The notes under the pieces: model-generated
What the model saw: only the letters and a program-made list of their open reading frames with translations
Told to the model about the DNA's origin: nothing
Databases searched by the model: none
DNA from: Porphyromonas levii DSM 23370
Lineage (GTDB): Bacteria; Bacteroidota; Bacteroidia; Bacteroidales; Porphyromonadaceae
Assembly (NCBI RefSeq): GCF_000379925.1
Contig: NZ_KB904294.1
Span: 1 to 56,088 of the forward strand
Reading direction: 5' to 3'
Length of the DNA: 56,088 nt
Program-made: the position numbers and the translations under genes
Shown here: positions 1-9,848 of the stretch, one piece after another
Layout of the letters: every line of letters starts with the position of its first letter
How positions within the stretch are numbered: the stretch's first letter is position 1

Positions 1-2
1 CA

Positions 3-272
3 TCGCTAACTGACCCTAAAAAGGTGTTTTCTCTCATTAGAGATCATTGGGCGGTAGAGAATAACTTACACTATTGTCTTGATGTTATTCTCGGTGAAGA
101 CCAATCGTTAAAGAGAAAGGACAACGAAGCGAAGAACTGGAATATAATCAACAAGATAGCTCTCTTCTTCCTCGAAAAGCAAAAAGAGAAAACAAAAATT
201 CCAATGAAAAACCTAAGAAAGAGGAACGCAACTATGAAACCTTCTCAGATACTCGAATACAACTATCTATGA
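3..272 (+). CDS. ISAs1-family transposase, C-terminal fragment (cut by window start)
   Basis: The reading frame is open from the first bases of the window, so the gene starts upstream; about 89 codons are visible. The residues IRDHWAVENNLHYCLDV, followed by a Glu-Asp and a basic stretch, are the usual C-terminal signature of ISAs1 (H-repeat) DDE transposases, including the last catalytic Glu region. Such proteins are normally about 370-380 aa. The stop lies about 22 bp before the putative right end of the IS. The family is recognised from memory of its motifs; whether the missing N-terminus is intact cannot be seen. Confidence 0.85.
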   Translation, partial: SLTDPKKVFSLIRDHWAVENNLHYCLDVILGEDQSLKRKDNEAKNWNIINKIALFFLEKQKEKTKIPMKNLRKRNATMKPSQILEYNYL

Positions 273-280
273 TAATTCAA

Positions 281-294
281 ATGCGATTGCCCTG
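281..294. repeat. Putative right terminal inverted repeat of the ISAs1-family element
   Basis: The 14 bases ATGCGATTGCCCTG just past the transposase stop resemble ISAs1-family termini, which usually read CAGGGC... inward. The receptor-like coding sequence becomes recognisable immediately afterwards. The left end and the target duplication lie outside the window, so the boundary is an inference from one end only. Confidence 0.5.
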
Positions 295-1927
295 CTCATT
301 CCACACATACGGAGCCGATGTGAACGGTCAGTATCAGCTCAATAGGAGTGGTCTCACCCTTAGGGGCATTATGAGTGTAAAGTCCTCCAAGAATGACTAC
401 TTAATGCGTGGCGTAGAGGTGTGGAATGAAGCTGCTTATGAGTATCAGTTGGGGGATTATCGTCGCTTTCACGATGGCTATAGATCTCTTTTCTCCCAAC
501 TTGAACTAGGTTTTACGGGTCGTACATGGGCAGACGAAGCTTTTGTAGGTATCTCATATACTAGTAGTGCTAGTGAGCTACAGACAGGATTTAGCCAAAA
601 CCTAGTGATAGGGCAGGCACACAGAGATCGTAGTGCTCTGAGGTTTTCAGGGAGGTATAGCAAGAGAGACCTATTTGTAGATGGGCTCTCCCTAAATCTA
701 TTCGCATCTCATACCAACGACCATATCTTATACACAGATACCGCTTATAGGCGTTATGCTTGGGATGGTAGTTATGTAGAGACGAATTATAGTGAGCTGA
801 TGCGGCGAGGAAAGATGATTCGGGCTACTGAACGCCCTACTGATGTACTACGTGCTAATATCGCCTATCAATGGTCACGAACAGGGACGGTCTCTTTCAA
901 CTATACGCTTACAGCGAATAAGAATAAGCGAACGGATCGCCTCGATGCCACCTTTATCCCTTCGGAAGATTATTTGGCAAGGCATATCTTGGGTGTTTCG
1001 TATGGGCAATATCTGTGGGATGATCGTATCAATACTACTCTATTCCTTAAAGATTATATCTTCCATGCAGAGGTAGAGCAGTCAGATTATTATTGGATTA
1101 CGGGTGCCAATGAGGTGGAGCGTAAAGCTACAAAGAATCACCTAGGATATGGACTAGGCGTGAGAGCTACGTTATTCCCCGAGCTATCCCTTAAGGGGTC
1201 GTATGAAAGAGCGGTTAGGCTCCCATCTGCCAGGGAGTATATGGGTAACGGAGCCAATATCTATCCTAATCTACTCCTCCGACCAGAGCAGGCTAACAAC
1301 TTCAATCTGGAGGTCTATGGGGCTTGGCGCTTTCAACCAGAGCATAAGTTATCCTATAAGGGCAACTTCTTTGTCCGTGATGTGCAGGACTATATCTACA
1401 GAGTGGTTTCGAGTGATACCGAGAGTAAGTATGAGAATGTAGGGGTTGCGCGTGTGATAGGAGGTGAGGCTGAGGTCGGTTACACCTATCAGCACTTATT
1501 AGACTTTTCTGTGAATGCAACCTATATTGATGAGCGCAATAGATCTAAGACCAAACCCAATGGTCAGCTAGATATTACGTATGATAATAGGATTCCGAAT
1601 AAGCCCTTTTTCTATACCAATGCTCTAGCAGCAGTAACGATGATGGAGCCCTTTGGGCTTAAGCATAGTTCGCTAAGGATAGATGGCTCTCTCTCATATA
1701 CACACTGGTTCTACCTTACTTGGGCGGCTTTTGGTTTAGCAGAGTCAAAAGCCCTAGTGCCGAATCAGTGGAATACCAATGTGGGAGCCACCCTATCTTT
1801 GGCCGACAACCGATACACCCTATCATTGCAGTGCAATAACCTCTTTGATAGAATCAATTACGATAACTATATGCTTCAGAAACCAGGGCGAGCCCTATTC
1901 TGTAAGTTAAAAGTATTTATTAACTAA
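295..1927 (+). pseudogene. TonB-dependent receptor truncated at its 5' end by the IS (XusA-like)
   Basis: About 540 codons encode an outer-membrane beta-barrel: alternating aromatic strands, a motif-like ERAVRLPSAREY, NLFDRINYDNY near the end, and a C-terminal strand ending KLKVFIN. There is no signal peptide, TonB box or plug domain; family members are usually 700-800 aa, so about 200 residues are missing. The frame can be read from an ATG at 269, but its first residues come from the IS end. The next two genes are a DUF4374 lipoprotein and a PepSY membrane protein, the partners of XusA in the Bacteroides XusABC ferric-xenosiderophore system. This suggests the receptor once imported a siderophore or other iron chelate. 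In this state it cannot gate or energise transport. The identity as a TonB receptor is firm; the substrate is inferred from neighbours. Confidence 0.82.
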
Positions 1928-1936
1928 TTAATAACA

Positions 1937-3232
1937 ATGAAGATGAAACGACTACCTATCTTTTCAGTGTTCTTAGCTCTGTTACTCGTCTTTGCTACAG
2001 GTTGCGATGACAGTAATAAGCCTAACCCTAAACCAACTCCTAAACCAACCCCAGAGGTTACTGGTATGGAGTATGACGTATGGATTGCCCTTGATGAGGG
2101 AACCTCTTCCGCTGCAAAGCAAGATGCTCATGCCGTGAGAAGGGTTGCCAGCCTTGAGACTGGGGAGTATGATATCAAAGGCAAGGGTGTTGAAACCTTA
2201 AGTTCAGAGATGACTCCTAATGCTATCTACCATGATGGCTACTATTATAGTGTATCACGTAAAGGGGACTTCGGTAAATACAAAATTACTGATGCTGACG
2301 TGGATGTGGTGAAGAGGTTCCCACTTAAAGAGGTGCTAGACCGCCGCTTCTCTCACGTTTGGTTCGATGCCAATACGCTTGTTCTCTTTGGATCTGCGGG
2401 AGATAAGCAAGTTGTGAATTGGGTCAAGATCAACACCAATGATATGAAGGTGGTAGAGAAAGGTATCCTAGATCTGCCTGCACCAAAAAAGGGTGAACAA
2501 TTCAATTCATCAGGTCTGGCTGGCTATCGTAAAAGTGACAATGTTATCTTGTATGTTTATCAATACGATAAAGAAAGCACTTCAGCTATGACTAAGCCAG
2601 CGAGAAAGGATTTTAACCTCTCTGTTATCGACGCCAAGACGATGAAGGTTGTAAGTACTAGTACCGAAACCCGTGCACAGATGCCTGCATCAACTTCTTT
2701 TGGAGAAACAAGACAGAGCAAGGCTTTCTTTGATCAGCAGGGCAATTATTACCTAGCATGTAATTCGGTCAATGCGGGCTCCAAGTCTACAACTCAGCAA
2801 CATGGCTATATTCTTAGAGTCAAGGCGGGTGAGAAGGAGTTTGACAAGAGCTTCATCGTTACGCTTAATGATAATAGCAAGATTGTGACAATTCGTGAAC
2901 TTATGCCTAATGTTGCGCTAGCCTATCTCCAAAACCCACTCTATGCTACTGGAAAAGATGTCTGGAGTAGTAAGGATAATCCTTTCGTATTCTTCTGGTC
3001 AGTAATCAATCTTTCTACTGTAGCACAGACTCATCTAAAGGATATCCCATTTAGCGCTGGTGGTAATTATGTAGAGCTAGCTGCTGTCTTCGAAAACTAT
3101 GCTATCCTCGGAGCAAATACTAAGACGCAAACACAGTTCTATAAGTACGACTTCAAGAGCGGTAAAATCACTCCTGGAGCTAAACTAAAGGAAGGATATT
3201 ACGCTGACCGTATTGTCCCAATCAAGAAGTAA
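1937..3232 (+). CDS. DUF4374 lipoprotein, XusB-like siderophore-binding propeller
   Basis: This 431-aa lipoprotein has a signal peptide ending in a lipobox (FATGC, lipidated Cys near residue 23). A Pro/Thr/Lys-rich linker and then a long domain of DUF4374 type follow. XusB of Bacteroides belongs to this family; it is a beta-propeller that binds ferric enterobactin at the outer membrane and delivers it to XusA. The gene starts 9 bp after the broken receptor gene and ends 3 bp before the PepSY gene, so the three form an operon. With the receptor truncated, this protein may still bind ligand but has no local channel to pass it to. Family assignment is from overall sequence character and context. 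Confidence 0.75.
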   Translation: MKMKRLPIFSVFLALLLVFATGCDDSNKPNPKPTPKPTPEVTGMEYDVWIALDEGTSSAAKQDAHAVRRVASLETGEYDIKGKGVETLSSEMTPNAIYHDGYYYSVSRKGDFGKYKITDADVDVVKRFPLKEVLDRRFSHVWFDANTLVLFGSAGDKQVVNWVKINTNDMKVVEKGILDLPAPKKGEQFNSSGLAGYRKSDNVILYVYQYDKESTSAMTKPARKDFNLSVIDAKTMKVVSTSTETRAQMPASTSFGETRQSKAFFDQQGNYYLACNSVNAGSKSTTQQHGYILRVKAGEKEFDKSFIVTLNDNSKIVTIRELMPNVALAYLQNPLYATGKDVWSSKDNPFVFFWSVINLSTVAQTHLKDIPFSAGGNYVELAAVFENYAILGANTKTQTQFYKYDFKSGKITPGAKLKEGYYADRIVPIKK

Positions 3233-3235
3233 ATC

Positions 3236-4696
3236 ATGAAGGTCTGGTCTGGAGTACATAAGTGGTTGGGGGCATTGCTCGCTCCTATGATGTTTGTATG
3301 GTTTCTATCAGGGCTTGGTATGCTTTTCCTTGCTTTCCCAAAGCTGGGGGATCAGGACATAGTACACCGTGATACTATAGGTGGTGTACTTCCTAGTCTG
3401 CAACAGATACTGGCACAGGTGCCAGAAGGGGAGGAGCTAATGCACCTTCAGCTTACGACACACTCGGGAGTTCCTATTATCAAAGTAACTACAGACCAGC
3501 AGTCTTTACAATTTGTCGCTGACACCCTCTTCGCCCCTGTGGCGGAGAGCGGTGTTAGCTATTCTTATATTCAAGAGCAGGCAGGGCGGTGGAGTTCTTA
3601 CCCAATCAAGTCGATAGATGAACTTTACCAATTGGATCCTTGGATTCCGTATAGTTCGCTTAAGGAGCATTTCCCTATCTACCGTATTAAGTACGATGAT
3701 CCAGAGAAGAGCTACCTATACCTTTCTTCACAGACGGGAGAGGCACTTCAATATTGCACTCGGAAGGGAAGAATAGAGGGAGCCCTCAGTACAATTCCTC
3801 ACATGCTTTACTTTTGGCAACTCCGTCAGAATAGAGATATCTGGCTCGCTGTGGTTACTATACTCTCTGGTTTATGTGCCATCATGTGCTTAGCAGGGAT
3901 AGTTGTTGGTATCCGATATTATAGGTTCTCATGGAAGAGAAAGGGAAGATTGCAAAGTCCATACAAGAAGGGAAGCTATAGGCTTCATCATATCTCTGGT
4001 ATGCTCTTTGGTTTCTTCGCAATGATGTTCGCCCTTAGTGGGCTACTTTCTATGCAGGATCTGCCTAGTTGGTTGGTAAAGGAGCACAATCCAACACTAA
4101 AGAGCACTTTACGGAAAAGCGATAAAGTAGACTTCTCGAGCTTTGTGCTCGACTATCGCGAGCTCCTGAAGCTAGGCGAAGTGAAGGATATAGCGTTTGA
4201 GCAGTTCGGTACTCAACCCTATTACACGGTTACTTACCGTGATACTGTAGCTAAGTTTGATGCCACGAGTCCTTCTATAGAGCCGCTTTATCTTACAGAG
4301 AAAGTGGTGCTAAAACGGCTTAGTAGGCATATTGATAGTCCTATGAGTATAGAATTGCTGGAGACGTACGACAATTACTACGTCAGTAATATAGAGAGCG
4401 CCACCCTGCCAGTATACAAGGTGGTGGCTAGTGACCCCGATAAGAGTCATATCTATGTTACACCTACAAAGGCAAGTGTGCGGTACTTCAATACAAATAG
4501 TAGAGTGAAGAAGTGGATTTATCCTGCATTTCATAGCCTTCGAGTCAAGTACTTCGCTGAGCATCCAGTGCTTAGAAAGGGGCTGATTACTCTTGTCTGT
4601 ATCGGAGGGCTAGTGCTCTCCGTTACAGGGATGATTATTGGCATACGCTTCTGGGGTAGACTTCTTCGGAAGAGTAAGATTAAAGCCAAAAAGTGA
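3236..4696 (+). CDS. PepSY-associated inner-membrane protein, XusC-like
   Basis: The 486-aa protein has an N-terminal membrane segment (KWLGALLAPMMFVWFLSGLG), two further hydrophobic segments around residues 195-225 and 250-275, and a final one near residue 455, with PepSY-type periplasmic domains between. Several conserved His residues (HKWLG, HMLYFW, LHHISG, FHSLRV) fit the haem ligands of PepSY/FhuF-like ferric reductases. In XusABC-type operons the equivalent protein sits in the inner membrane and is thought to reduce or release imported siderophore iron. It lies 3 bp after the DUF4374 gene. The reductase role is inferred from family and context. Confidence 0.72.
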   Translation: MKVWSGVHKWLGALLAPMMFVWFLSGLGMLFLAFPKLGDQDIVHRDTIGGVLPSLQQILAQVPEGEELMHLQLTTHSGVPIIKVTTDQQSLQFVADTLFAPVAESGVSYSYIQEQAGRWSSYPIKSIDELYQLDPWIPYSSLKEHFPIYRIKYDDPEKSYLYLSSQTGEALQYCTRKGRIEGALSTIPHMLYFWQLRQNRDIWLAVVTILSGLCAIMCLAGIVVGIRYYRFSWKRKGRLQSPYKKGSYRLHHISGMLFGFFAMMFALSGLLSMQDLPSWLVKEHNPTLKSTLRKSDKVDFSSFVLDYRELLKLGEVKDIAFEQFGTQPYYTVTYRDTVAKFDATSPSIEPLYLTEKVVLKRLSRHIDSPMSIELLETYDNYYVSNIESATLPVYKVVASDPDKSHIYVTPTKASVRYFNTNSRVKKWIYPAFHSLRVKYFAEHPVLRKGLITLVCIGGLVLSVTGMIIGIRFWGRLLRKSKIKAKK

Positions 4697-4697
4697 T

Positions 4698-4705
4698 TAC
4701 CTTTG
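4698..4705 (+). promoter_or_regulatory. Possible -7 box for the corrin operon
   Basis: TACCTTTG matches the Bacteroidetes -7 consensus TAnnTTTG and lies 43 bp upstream of the first corrin gene. No good TTG -33 box is seen at the usual spacing, and no cobalamin riboswitch motif occurs in the short leader. Confidence 0.4.
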
Positions 4706-4748
4706 TAGATCGCAAAACTGTATTAGAGATTTAATAATTAGATAATAT

Positions 4749-6158
4749 ATGGGTAACAAAGGGAAAATATACATTGCAGGTATAGGTCCTGGCAGAGCTG
4801 ATGAGATTACACCTGCTGTGCAGAGGGTATTAGGAGAGTCGGATGCCGTTGTGGGTTATGACTTCTACTTCCAATTTGTATCAAAATTTCTCAAGGAGGG
4901 AGCGGAGTGTATCGATAGCGGTATGCGCCAAGAACGTGCACGTGCTGAGCTTGCATTTGAGCAGGCAGAGCAAGGTAAGGTGACATGCGTAATTAGTTCG
5001 GGCGATGCTGGTATCTATGGTATGGCTCCATTAATGTATGAGATGCGTGAGGAGCGCAGCAGCGACATTGAACTAGAAGTATTACCAGGCATTTCGGCAT
5101 TCCAAGAGGCAGCCTCTATCCTTGGCGCACCTATTGGGCATGACTTCTGCATTATCTCTCTCTCCGATCTTATGACCCCATGGGCTACCATAGAGCGTAG
5201 AGTGGTGGCAGCAGCCGATGCAGACTTTGTTACAGCTATTTACAATCCGAAGAGCCATAAGAGGTTTTGGCAGCTAGAGCGAGTAAGAGAGCTATTCCTT
5301 AAGAGTAGAAGCGCAGATACTCCAGTCGGTATCGTGCGACAAGCAGGGCGAGAAGATCAGAGTGTAATAGTGACGACCCTTGGTGAAATGGATATTGAGG
5401 TGGTCGATATGTTTACTGTTGTGCTCATAGGTAATAGCCAGACCTATCTTTCGGGTGATACTATGATTACGCCTCGCGGTTACTATAGAGAGAAGCACGA
5501 GGGTAAGGAAAAGATAGGGCAGCAGATTATGATGCAGAGCTTTAGGACTATCTCTTCATTGCTCAAGCAACCTGATGTACCTTTGGATCATAAGTGGGCA
5601 CTACTACACGCTATCCATACCACTGCCGACTTCGATATGGAGCAAATCTTCTATAGCGATGCCGATGCTGTGGCAAAGCTCCATGAACGGTTCAAGAAGG
5701 GAGAGATAAAAACCATTATCACTGACGTTACAATGGTAGTCTCTGGTATTCGCAAGGGAGCTCTCGAAAGATTAGGTATCGAGGCTAAGTGTTATCTCCA
5801 CGATCCCCGTATTGCCGATATGGCTGAGCAATTGGGTATTACTCGCACTCAGGCAGGGGTAAGACTAGCGGTAGAGGAACACCCCGATGCGCTCTTCGCT
5901 TTTGGCAATGCGCCAACAGCGCTTATGGAACTAGCACACCTTATTCGCAGGGGCAAGGCTACGCCAAGTGGCATTGTGGCAGCTCCAGTTGGCTTTGTGA
6001 ATGTCTGCGAGTCTAAACAAATGATTAAGCCCTTCAAGAAGATCCCCAAGCTGATAATAGAAGGGCGCAAGGGGGGTAGTAATCTTGCGGCTACGCTTGT
6101 CAATGCTATCCTGACCTATGACGACGCAGCAGCTCTTAAGCCCGGTAGAGACGTATGA
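4749..6158 (+). CDS. CbiH-CbiC fusion: precorrin-3B C17-methyltransferase / precorrin-8 methylmutase
   Basis: In this 469-aa bifunctional corrin enzyme, residues 1 to about 240 are a SAM-dependent tetrapyrrole methylase of CbiH/CobJ type (IYIAGIGPGRADEITP at the start, ISSGDAGIYGMA). It methylates C17 with ring contraction. Residues from about 270 to the end match CbiC/CobH precorrin-8 methylmutase, including HAIHTTADFD with the expected active-site His, and IITDVTMV. The two reactions are not consecutive in the pathway. It is the first gene of the operon and overlaps the next by 4 bp (ATGA). Both halves look full length (single-domain relatives are about 240 and 200 aa). Confidence 0.9.
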   Translation: MGNKGKIYIAGIGPGRADEITPAVQRVLGESDAVVGYDFYFQFVSKFLKEGAECIDSGMRQERARAELAFEQAEQGKVTCVISSGDAGIYGMAPLMYEMREERSSDIELEVLPGISAFQEAASILGAPIGHDFCIISLSDLMTPWATIERRVVAAADADFVTAIYNPKSHKRFWQLERVRELFLKSRSADTPVGIVRQAGREDQSVIVTTLGEMDIEVVDMFTVVLIGNSQTYLSGDTMITPRGYYREKHEGKEKIGQQIMMQSFRTISSLLKQPDVPLDHKWALLHAIHTTADFDMEQIFYSDADAVAKLHERFKKGEIKTIITDVTMVVSGIRKGALERLGIEAKCYLHDPRIADMAEQLGITRTQAGVRLAVEEHPDALFAFGNAPTALMELAHLIRRGKATPSGIVAAPVGFVNVCESKQMIKPFKKIPKLIIEGRKGGSNLAATLVNAILTYDDAAALKPGRDV

Positions 6159-7339
6159 ATATAATTCTTATTGGTACCGATGATAATAGAGAGCGGTATT
6201 GGCCACCCGAACTATTAGAGCTGATCAAACAGAGTTATTACTTCTCTGGTGGTAAACGACATCACGAATTGATTAAGCCTTACTTACCGGAGAAGTATGA
6301 ATGGATAGACGTTGTCCCTCCTGTACCAGAGGTAGTTCGGAGTTATGAAGGCAAAGATCAGGTTGTGGTCATTGCCTCATGCGATCCTATATTCCATGGG
6401 ATAGGGCAGAGGATAATGGCGGTGTTCCCCGAAGCAGAGATTGCTCTATTCCCTTACTTCAATTCGCTTCAAATGTTAGCGCACAAGGCACTCCTACCAT
6501 ATCAGGAAATGCATGTCGTCTCCCTAACGGGTAGACCTTGGTTGGCTTTCGATGAAGCATTAATCCAAGAGGAGAAGATGATTGGTATCCTCACCGATAA
6601 TAGGATGCACACCCCACGTACTATTGCTAGCCGTATGCTGGAGTATGGGTATGATAATTATGATGTCTATGTCGGTGAACTCCTAGGCAATAAAAAGCAA
6701 GAGCGAGTCACGAAACTTACAGTAGCTGAGGTCGCAGAGCGAGACTTTGAGTACCCCAATAATCTGATTCTCAAAAGACAAGTACAGCGTAAACGATTGT
6801 TTGGAATACCAGATAAGCTATTTACACATCTGGATGGGCGGGAACGTATGATTACCAAGATGCCTATCCGTCTTCACACTCTCTCTATGCTTGAGCTCTA
6901 TGGCAAGAGAATACTATGGGATGTGGGGTCATGTACGGGCTCTGTTTCGGTAGAAGCGAAGCTACAATTTCCTCATCTGGAAGTAGTCGCTTTCGAGATT
7001 AGACCAGAGGGAGAGGGGTTACTAACAGAGAATGCTCGTAAGTTTGGAGCCCCTGGCATCGTATTCGGTGGAGGGGACTTCTTGGAGGCAGATCTGGCAA
7101 CACTCCCAGCCCCTGATGCCGTATTCATAGGTGGGCATGGGGGTAAGATGGTAGAGATAATGGAGAGAATTTGGCAGGTATTGGCAGATGACGGCGTGGT
7201 GGTATTCAATTCAGTGAGTGACGATAGCTACCGTCAATTCTGCGATGCTGTGGAGCGAGTAGGGGGTAAGATAGAGGAGAAGACAAGGCTCGCGGTTGAC
7301 CAGTTCAATCCTATTAGAGTAATGAAAGCAAGGAAATAG
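6155..7339 (+). CDS. CbiE-CbiT (CobL-type) precorrin-6B C5,15-methyltransferase (decarboxylating)
   Basis: The 394-aa protein joins CbiE (residues 1 to about 205, a methylase that acts at C5) with CbiT (about 215-394, which methylates C15 and decarboxylates the C12 acetate). The CbiT half has the Rossmann SAM-binding motif LWDVGSCTGSVSVEA. This two-domain arrangement is the usual CobL form. The gene overlaps cbiH-cbiC by 4 bp and ends 2 bp before the next gene, indicating one transcript and coupled translation. Confidence 0.9.
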   Translation: MNIILIGTDDNRERYWPPELLELIKQSYYFSGGKRHHELIKPYLPEKYEWIDVVPPVPEVVRSYEGKDQVVVIASCDPIFHGIGQRIMAVFPEAEIALFPYFNSLQMLAHKALLPYQEMHVVSLTGRPWLAFDEALIQEEKMIGILTDNRMHTPRTIASRMLEYGYDNYDVYVGELLGNKKQERVTKLTVAEVAERDFEYPNNLILKRQVQRKRLFGIPDKLFTHLDGRERMITKMPIRLHTLSMLELYGKRILWDVGSCTGSVSVEAKLQFPHLEVVAFEIRPEGEGLLTENARKFGAPGIVFGGGDFLEADLATLPAPDAVFIGGHGGKMVEIMERIWQVLADDGVVVFNSVSDDSYRQFCDAVERVGGKIEEKTRLAVDQFNPIRVMKARK

Positions 7340-7341
7340 TC

Positions 7342-9162
7342 ATGGATAAGAGAGGAATAGCAATAGTTACGCTATCGGAAGAGGCAAGGGAATTAGCACA
7401 ACTACTAAAGAGGGAGCTCCAAGAGGCAGATCTTTATAGTACTAAGGAGCAAGAGGGTTTCACATACCTAGAGAATCTCCAGACTGGTAGTGGGGAATTA
7501 ATGGCACGCTATCAGTTGATTATCTACTTCTCAGCCATGGGAATTTGTGTGCGGAGTATTGCTCCCTACTTAGTGAATAAGTATTCAGACCCTGCAGTAC
7601 TCTGTATTGATACCACGGGAAAGTACGTTATTTCTGTAGTATCGGGACACGTAGGGGGTGCCAATGACTGGTCCAAGAGGGTCGCAGCTATTATTGGTGC
7701 CGAACCAATCATCACTACTCAGAGTGATAGACTAGAGTTGTGGGCACTCGATACTTTAGGGAAGTCTCACGATTGGAAGAACGAGCCAGTAGGGGCATCA
7801 CTCAATGATATCATTGCGCTCTTTGTACATAAAGAGCCCACAGCTTTATTGTTGGATATTCGAACCAAAGGAACCGCTTGGCTAGAGCGTTCGAAGCCCG
7901 ATCATGTGGATATCTATTGGAATATATCTGATATAGATTGGTCCAAATACAAGCTCTTCATTGCTGTTACCTACATCGAGTATAAAGATATACCTATTCC
8001 ACAGCTCTATTACCGACCTCAGGTACTGCACTTGGGTATTGGGTGTCGTAAGGATGCCATCCCAACTGGTGTCGCAGAGCATATCTTAGAGGAGATACGG
8101 AGATTCGGCTATTCGACTAAGTCTATAGCTGGAGTACATAGTATTGAGCTAAAGAAGGATGAAGCACTTATTGCCGATGTGGCTAGTAAACTAGGTGTGA
8201 AGCGTAGTTTCTACTCTTCGGAGCGCTTAGCAGAGATAGAGGTGCCTAATCCTTCTGCAAAGGTGGAGCAGGTAACCTCAAGTGCAAGTGTATCAGAGGC
8301 GTCTGCCTTATATGCTTCAGGCGGAACGCTCTTAGTAGAGAAGCAGAAAGGAGCACTAGTTCAGGGGAGTGACTTTACCTTTGCGCTTGCTATGGAGCCT
8401 GTAGGTACTAAAGGTGGTCACATTGAAATCGTGGGCGCTGGACCAGGAGATCCCGAACTGGTATCGGTGCGAGGTAAGCAATTCTTGCAACGAGCCGACC
8501 TTATCCTATATGCCGGTAGCCTAGTGCCTATCGAGCTGACATATTACGCCAAGGAGGGAGCTACCGTCCGTAGTTCTGCTGATATGGCTCTCGAGGAGCA
8601 GTTCGAGCTGATGAAGGAGTTTTACGATAGGAATTGTCTTGTCGTACGCCTACACACTGGTGATCCTGCTATCTTTGGCGCTATCCAGGAGCAGATGGCT
8701 CTATTCGATGAAGCAGGTATGAGCTATCACATTACGCCAGGTATCTCTTCGTTTCAGGCAGCTGCTGCAGAGCTGCAATCGCAGTTTACGATTCCGGAGA
8801 AAGTACAGACGATTATCCTCACAAGAGGTGAGGGGCGCACACCTATGCCCGAGCGAGAGCAGCTGCATAAGCTTGCAGCATCGCAAAGTACTATGTGTAT
8901 CTTCCTCAGTGCCTCAATAGCCGAGAAGGTACAGGAGGAGCTATTGGTGCACTATCCTCCTACAACGCCAGTAGCTGTATGCTACAAGCTGACATGGAAG
9001 GATCAGAAGATATGGCGTGGTGAGCTACAACATTTGGCGCAGATTGTAAGGGAGAATAAGCTTACACTGACCACCCTCATTGTGGTAGGTGAGGCTATTG
9101 ATAACCGCAAGGGATTATCAAAGCTCTACGCCGACGAATTTAAGCATCTATTTAGGAAATAA
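7342..9162 (+). CDS. CbiG-CbiF fusion: cobalt-precorrin-5A hydrolase / precorrin-4 C11-methyltransferase
   Basis: The first 345 or so residues of this 606-aa fusion are CbiG, which opens the delta-lactone of cobalt-precorrin-5A; recognisable stretches are YFSAMGICVRSIAPYL, VVSGHVGGANDWS and LHLGIGCRKD. Residues about 358-606 are CbiF/CobM, starting EIVGAGPGDPELVSVRGK, which methylates C11. Presence of CbiG with CbiD and CbiK is diagnostic of the anaerobic, early-cobalt route. The two activities act on consecutive intermediates, so fusion may aid channelling (inference). Confidence 0.9.
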   Translation: MDKRGIAIVTLSEEARELAQLLKRELQEADLYSTKEQEGFTYLENLQTGSGELMARYQLIIYFSAMGICVRSIAPYLVNKYSDPAVLCIDTTGKYVISVVSGHVGGANDWSKRVAAIIGAEPIITTQSDRLELWALDTLGKSHDWKNEPVGASLNDIIALFVHKEPTALLLDIRTKGTAWLERSKPDHVDIYWNISDIDWSKYKLFIAVTYIEYKDIPIPQLYYRPQVLHLGIGCRKDAIPTGVAEHILEEIRRFGYSTKSIAGVHSIELKKDEALIADVASKLGVKRSFYSSERLAEIEVPNPSAKVEQVTSSASVSEASALYASGGTLLVEKQKGALVQGSDFTFALAMEPVGTKGGHIEIVGAGPGDPELVSVRGKQFLQRADLILYAGSLVPIELTYYAKEGATVRSSADMALEEQFELMKEFYDRNCLVVRLHTGDPAIFGAIQEQMALFDEAGMSYHITPGISSFQAAAAELQSQFTIPEKVQTIILTRGEGRTPMPEREQLHKLAASQSTMCIFLSASIAEKVQEELLVHYPPTTPVAVCYKLTWKDQKIWRGELQHLAQIVRENKLTLTTLIVVGEAIDNRKGLSKLYADEFKHLFRK

Positions 9163-9164
9163 CC

Positions 9165-9848
9165 ATGCAGCATCCAGTACAGATTGTATCTTTGGGTAGT
9201 GGGGCTCCAGATAATATTACCCTTAGAGCATATAGGGCTCTAGACGAGGCTGAGGTCATTATCGCACCAGGGAGAGCTGCCCTAATAGCTATATCTAGCC
9301 TAGAGCATGCAGAACGAATTGTAGAGAAGACAGTACTCAAAACTTGCCCAATGAATAGGGATAGGAATGAGACTATGGCTCTCTACCGTAGTATTGCAGA
9401 GGAGATTTCGGCACTGGTCACAGAGGGAAAGAAAGTCGCATTGGTTACCATAGGGGATGCCGGTATCTACTCTACAGCTCAGTATGTGTGTGATGAACTA
9501 GATGTCCCCTACACCATAGTTCCAGGTGTGCCGTCTTTTGTGGCGGCAGCAGCGAGTGCAAATAGTAGCTTGGTGCGCCAGGGAGATAATCTTACAGTCC
9601 TTAGCGAAATCGGTAGTGCCGATGATATTAAGGCACCACTCCAGAGGGGAGAGGCAATAGTGGTGATGAAACTCTCTGCACATCAGGAGCTAGTGAAAGA
9701 GATAATTCAGAAGGGGCAATACCCTTTTATCTATGCGGAGAAATTAGGTATTCCTGACGAAGAGTGGTCTACTCAAGATTACACTACGTTCTCCAATAGG
9801 GAGTGCCCCTACTTATCATTAATCATTATTAAGCCCAAAAGGATATGA
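9165..9848 (+). CDS. cbiL: CbiL/CobI-type precorrin-2 C20-methyltransferase
   Basis: This 227-aa single-domain tetrapyrrole methylase has the N-terminal glycine-rich motif VSLGSGAPDNITLRAYRAL and ALVTIGDAGIYS in the middle. It starts 2 bp after cbiG-cbiF and overlaps the binding-protein gene by 4 bp. Since C17, C11 and C5/C15 methylases are already accounted for, the remaining methylase is most likely the C20 enzyme, the first methylation after cobalt insertion. Assignment to CbiL rests partly on that elimination. Confidence 0.8.
   Translation: MQHPVQIVSLGSGAPDNITLRAYRALDEAEVIIAPGRAALIAISSLEHAERIVEKTVLKTCPMNRDRNETMALYRSIAEEISALVTEGKKVALVTIGDAGIYSTAQYVCDELDVPYTIVPGVPSFVAAAASANSSLVRQGDNLTVLSEIGSADDIKAPLQRGEAIVVMKLSAHQELVKEIIQKGQYPFIYAEKLGIPDEEWSTQDYTTFSNRECPYLSLIIIKPKRI

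Noticed and set aside
4697-4748. Second cobalamin riboswitch before the corrin operon
   Set aside because: The gap is only 52 bp and lacks the B12 box and the GGTGAAAxTC-type core.
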